From Xaviernesmea oryzae (GTDB lineage Bacteria; Pseudomonadota; Alphaproteobacteria; Rhizobiales; Rhizobiaceae): a stretch of DNA of 64,000 bases. Below, one piece after another: positions 62,140 to 64,000 of this stretch. Each line of letters opens with the position of its first letter. Position 1 is the stretch's first letter. Made by a program: the position numbers and the translations under genes. The DNA lies in assembly GCF_900109605.1 (NCBI RefSeq), contig NZ_FOAM01000017.1, positions 1 through 64,000 of the forward strand, read 5' to 3'. The notes under the pieces are model-generated. The model worked only from the letters and a program-made list of their open reading frames with translations. It was not told the DNA's origin and made no database searches.

Positions 62140-62509
62140 TGATATCCGATTAAACTGACTCGCAGAGCTTAAACGACGAGTCCAATCCATGTTATTGTAG
62201 TTAAAAAACCGAGCGGTTCCCTCTTAAATCCTCCGATAAATCTAGATCGCCGATGCGTGCCAGCGTCGACGTGACATCGTGCGTTCAGCGGCCCTATAAA
62301 TAATCTTCCGGCAATCTCTAAGCACTCCGAGACCTAAAGCGAATTGGCATGTTTTTGTCCTTACGGGACGTCGTCGCCGATCATACTATTGTTTGCGATA
62401 TTGCACTACTACGATAAAAAACTCTTGAAACGGTTTGTCTGAGGCCTTTTTTACTTAACCTCGATCCCGGAAGCCATGAAGCGCGTCCGGCAGATGCGGG
62501 GTAGTTTGC
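62140..62509. other. AT-rich non-coding stretch before trbB
   Basis: 370 bp without a gene. Composition returns to the GC-rich backbone at about 62460. It should contain the promoter that now drives trb, since copG is 18 kb away. TTGCGATATTGCACTACTAC and similar runs are present, but no promoter can be assigned confidently. Confidence 0.5.
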
Positions 62510-63490
62510 GTGCTTCATAGCCGACCATCGGAAGCGAAAGAGCGCGGCGCGCGCATGCTGCGCACGGCGCTTGGCCTTGCCATCGCGCGATTCTTAGAGG
62601 ACCCCGCCGTCGTCGAGGTGATGCTGAACCCGGACGGGCGCATCTGGATCGACCGCCTCTCCGAAGGACTGTCCGACACGGGCGAGCATCTGTCGCCCGC
62701 TGACGGCGAACGCATCGTGCGGCTGGTCGCGCACCATGTCGGCGCGGAAGTCCATCCCGGTGCCCCGCGGGTCTCAGCCGAACTGCCCGAGACGGGAGAG
62801 CGGTTCGAAGGTCTGCTGCCGCCCGTCGTCTCTGCGCCCGCCTTCGCCATCCGCAAGCCTGCCGTCGCCGTCTTCACCCTCGACGACTATGCCAACAACG
62901 GCATCATGAGCTTTGCCCAGGCGGCGTTGCTGCGCCTCGCCGTCACCCAGCGCCGTAACATCCTCGTCGCCGGCGGCACCTCGACCGGCAAGACCACGCT
63001 CACCAATGCCCTGCTTGCCGAGGTGGCGAGGACGTCCGATCGCGTCATCATCATCGAGGACACGCGCGAACTGCAATGCGCCGCGCCCAATCTCGTCGCC
63101 ATGCGCACCAAGGACGGCGTCGCCTCGCTCTCCGATCTCGTCCGCTCCTCCCTTCGCCTGCGCCCCGATCGCATCCCGATCGGCGAGGTGCGTGGGCCTG
63201 AGGCCCTCGACCTTCTGAAGGCGTGGGGCACCGGCCATCCCGGCGGCATCGGCACGATCCACGCCGGCAGTGCCATCGGCGCGCTCCGCCGCATGGAGCA
63301 ACTCATTCAGGAAGCCGTCGTCACGGTGCCCCGAGCCTTGATCGCCGAGACGATCGACCTCGTGGCCGTGCTCTCCGGCCGAGGCGCGCAGCGCCGCCTG
63401 ACCGAACTTGCGCGCATCGAAGGTCTCGATCCGCAAGGCGACTACCGCGTCACCCCCGCAACCTCTGTCCAGCCTGGAGAGCATCCATGA
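62510..63490 (+). CDS. trbB: TrbB conjugal-transfer ATPase
   Basis: A 326-residue VirB11-type secretion ATPase, GTG start; the N-terminal [20 protein letters not shown] and [20 protein letters not shown] are typical. Walker A is [17 protein letters not shown], Asp box [14 protein letters not shown], Walker B region [20 protein letters not shown], and the His box [14 protein letters not shown]. It powers assembly of the mating channel. Overlaps trbC by 4 bp. Confidence 0.95.
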   Translation: MLHSRPSEAKERGARMLRTALGLAIARFLEDPAVVEVMLNPDGRIWIDRLSEGLSDTGEHLSPADGERIVRLVAHHVGAEVHPGAPRVSAELPETGERFEGLLPPVVSAPAFAIRKPAVAVFTLDDYANNGIMSFAQAALLRLAVTQRRNILVAGGTSTGKTTLTNALLAEVARTSDRVIIIEDTRELQCAAPNLVAMRTKDGVASLSDLVRSSLRLRPDRIPIGEVRGPEALDLLKAWGTGHPGGIGTIHAGSAIGALRRMEQLIQEAVVTVPRALIAETIDLVAVLSGRGAQRRLTELARIEGLDPQGDYRVTPATSVQPGEHP

Positions 63491-63813
63491 TCCATCACAC
63501 CGTTTTCCGTCGCAGACTCGCGTCCGCTCCCATTCTCGCCATCGGGATGCTGGCGAGCGCGCCCGCATGGGCGTCCGGCTCGTCCATGCCGTGGGAAGCG
63601 CCGCTCCAGTCCATCCTCCAGTCGATTGAGGGTCCGGTCGCCAAGATCGTCGCGGTGATCATCATCATCTCGACCGGCCTGGCACTTGCCTTCGGCGACA
63701 CGTCCGGCGGCTTCCGCCGGCTGATCCAGATCGTCTTCGGGCTGTCGATCGCCTTTGCGGCGTCGAGCTTCTTCCTGTCGTTCTTCTCGTTCGGCGGCGG
63801 GGCGCTGGTCTGA
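63487..63813 (+). CDS. trbC: TrbC conjugative pilin
   Basis: A 108-residue prepilin: signal peptide (LASAPILAIGMLASAPAWAS) and two hydrophobic helices (KIVAVIIIISTGLALAFGDT; IQIVFGLSIAFAASSFFLSF). Likely substrate of the TraF peptidase at 37258. ATGA overlap with trbB and TGATG overlap with trbD. Confidence 0.93.
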   Translation: MIHHTVFRRRLASAPILAIGMLASAPAWASGSSMPWEAPLQSILQSIEGPVAKIVAVIIIISTGLALAFGDTSGGFRRLIQIVFGLSIAFAASSFFLSFFSFGGGALV

Positions 63814-64000
63814 TGGTGGGCGCCGTCGATCAGGGCGCGGACGTGCCCGGCTACACCGTGCCGCTGCATCGCTCGCTCGCCGAGCCGATCCTGCTCGGCG
63901 GCGCGCCCCGCGCCATCGCAATCATGAACGGGACACTCGCCGGCGCCGTGGGCCTCGGCCTGCGGCTCTGGCTGGTTGGCCTCGCCATCTGGGCGATCGG
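63813..64000 (+). CDS. trbD: TrbD (5' part, cut by window end)
   Basis: The first ~62 residues: PGYTVPLHRSLAEPILLGGA, PRAIAIMNGTLAGAVGLGLR, then the start of a membrane helix LWLVGLAIWAI. This is the VirB3-like TrbD N-terminus. The gene continues beyond the window with trbE expected next. Confidence 0.92.
   Translation, partial: MVGAVDQGADVPGYTVPLHRSLAEPILLGGAPRAIAIMNGTLAGAVGLGLRLWLVGLAIWAI

Overview
The window is GC-rich alphaproteobacterial DNA. It carries most of one large integrative and conjugative element (ICE) that starts near an initiator tRNA-Met gene (17-93) and runs off the right edge inside the trb operon. The backbone matches the rlxS/Tn4371-like family, whose best studied member is ICEMlSymR7A of Mesorhizobium. 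The genus cannot be fixed from the sequence. No integrase is in view, so the far end and the second att site lie outside.

Layout. (1) 0-0.7 kb: tRNA-fMet, terminator, DUF6429 gene. (2) 0.7-10.5 kb: a cargo module bracketed by two diverged copies of a ~85 bp leader. It holds a LysR-controlled operon (Fe(II)/2-oxoglutarate dioxygenase, AMP-ligase, thermostable-hemolysin-family protein, MFS exporter, DoxX-like membrane protein), then GntR, an anion-symporter-type MFS and a CapA-like gene. (3) 10.6-17.1 kb: island housekeeping genes (PAPS-reductase-like, DUF932, large ParB, three small conserved genes), several sharing a conserved leader. (4) 17.8-20.7 kb, minus strand: a two-gene short prokaryotic Argonaute system, made of a PIWI protein without catalytic residues and a partner with an N-terminal SMEK-like nuclease-fold domain and a C-terminal APAZ domain. 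(5) 20.9-28 kb: giant methyltransferase/strawberry-notch helicase, Toprim protein, DUF2493 protein. (6) 28-32.3 kb: variable region with a thermonuclease, small genes, a DUF3800 gene and hairpin repeats. (7) 32.4-44.1 kb: ICE control and transfer core. In order: DUF736, XRE repressor and divergent DUF2285 antiactivator (QseC/QseM-like) around a palindrome, an FseA-like activator needing a +1 ribosomal frameshift, an excisionase-like protein, RepA with an iteron origin inside its 3' end, ParA, RHH protein, DUF2840, TraF, transglycosylase, candidate oriT, relaxase, TraG, CopG. (8) 44.6-61.7 kb: AT-richer cargo inserted between copG and trbB. This is a compact NRPS gene cluster (Cy-like/A/PCP, GMC oxidoreductase, thioesterase, acyl-CoA dehydrogenase, truncated hemoglobin, HFCD-like flavoprotein, ThiO-like oxidase, DUF4942 methyltransferase, RidA), then a decayed IS66-family element with an intact 8-bp target duplication, an MFS exporter, an ArsR-rhodanese regulator and a DUF2938 protein. 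(9) 61.8-64 kb: mini-LysR, trbB, trbC, start of trbD.

How it fits together. The backbone provides quorum/antiactivator-type control, excision, extrachromosomal maintenance (RepA/ParA/ParB) and conjugation. Three cargo sites hold one antiphage-type defence system and two apparent small-molecule pathways with their own regulators and exporters. The strongest candidates for undescribed biology are the SMEK-APAZ/short-Argonaute pair and the NRPS cluster. In the latter, both the heterocyclization domain and the Cys-decarboxylase-like flavoprotein have lost canonical catalytic residues and sit beside a truncated hemoglobin.
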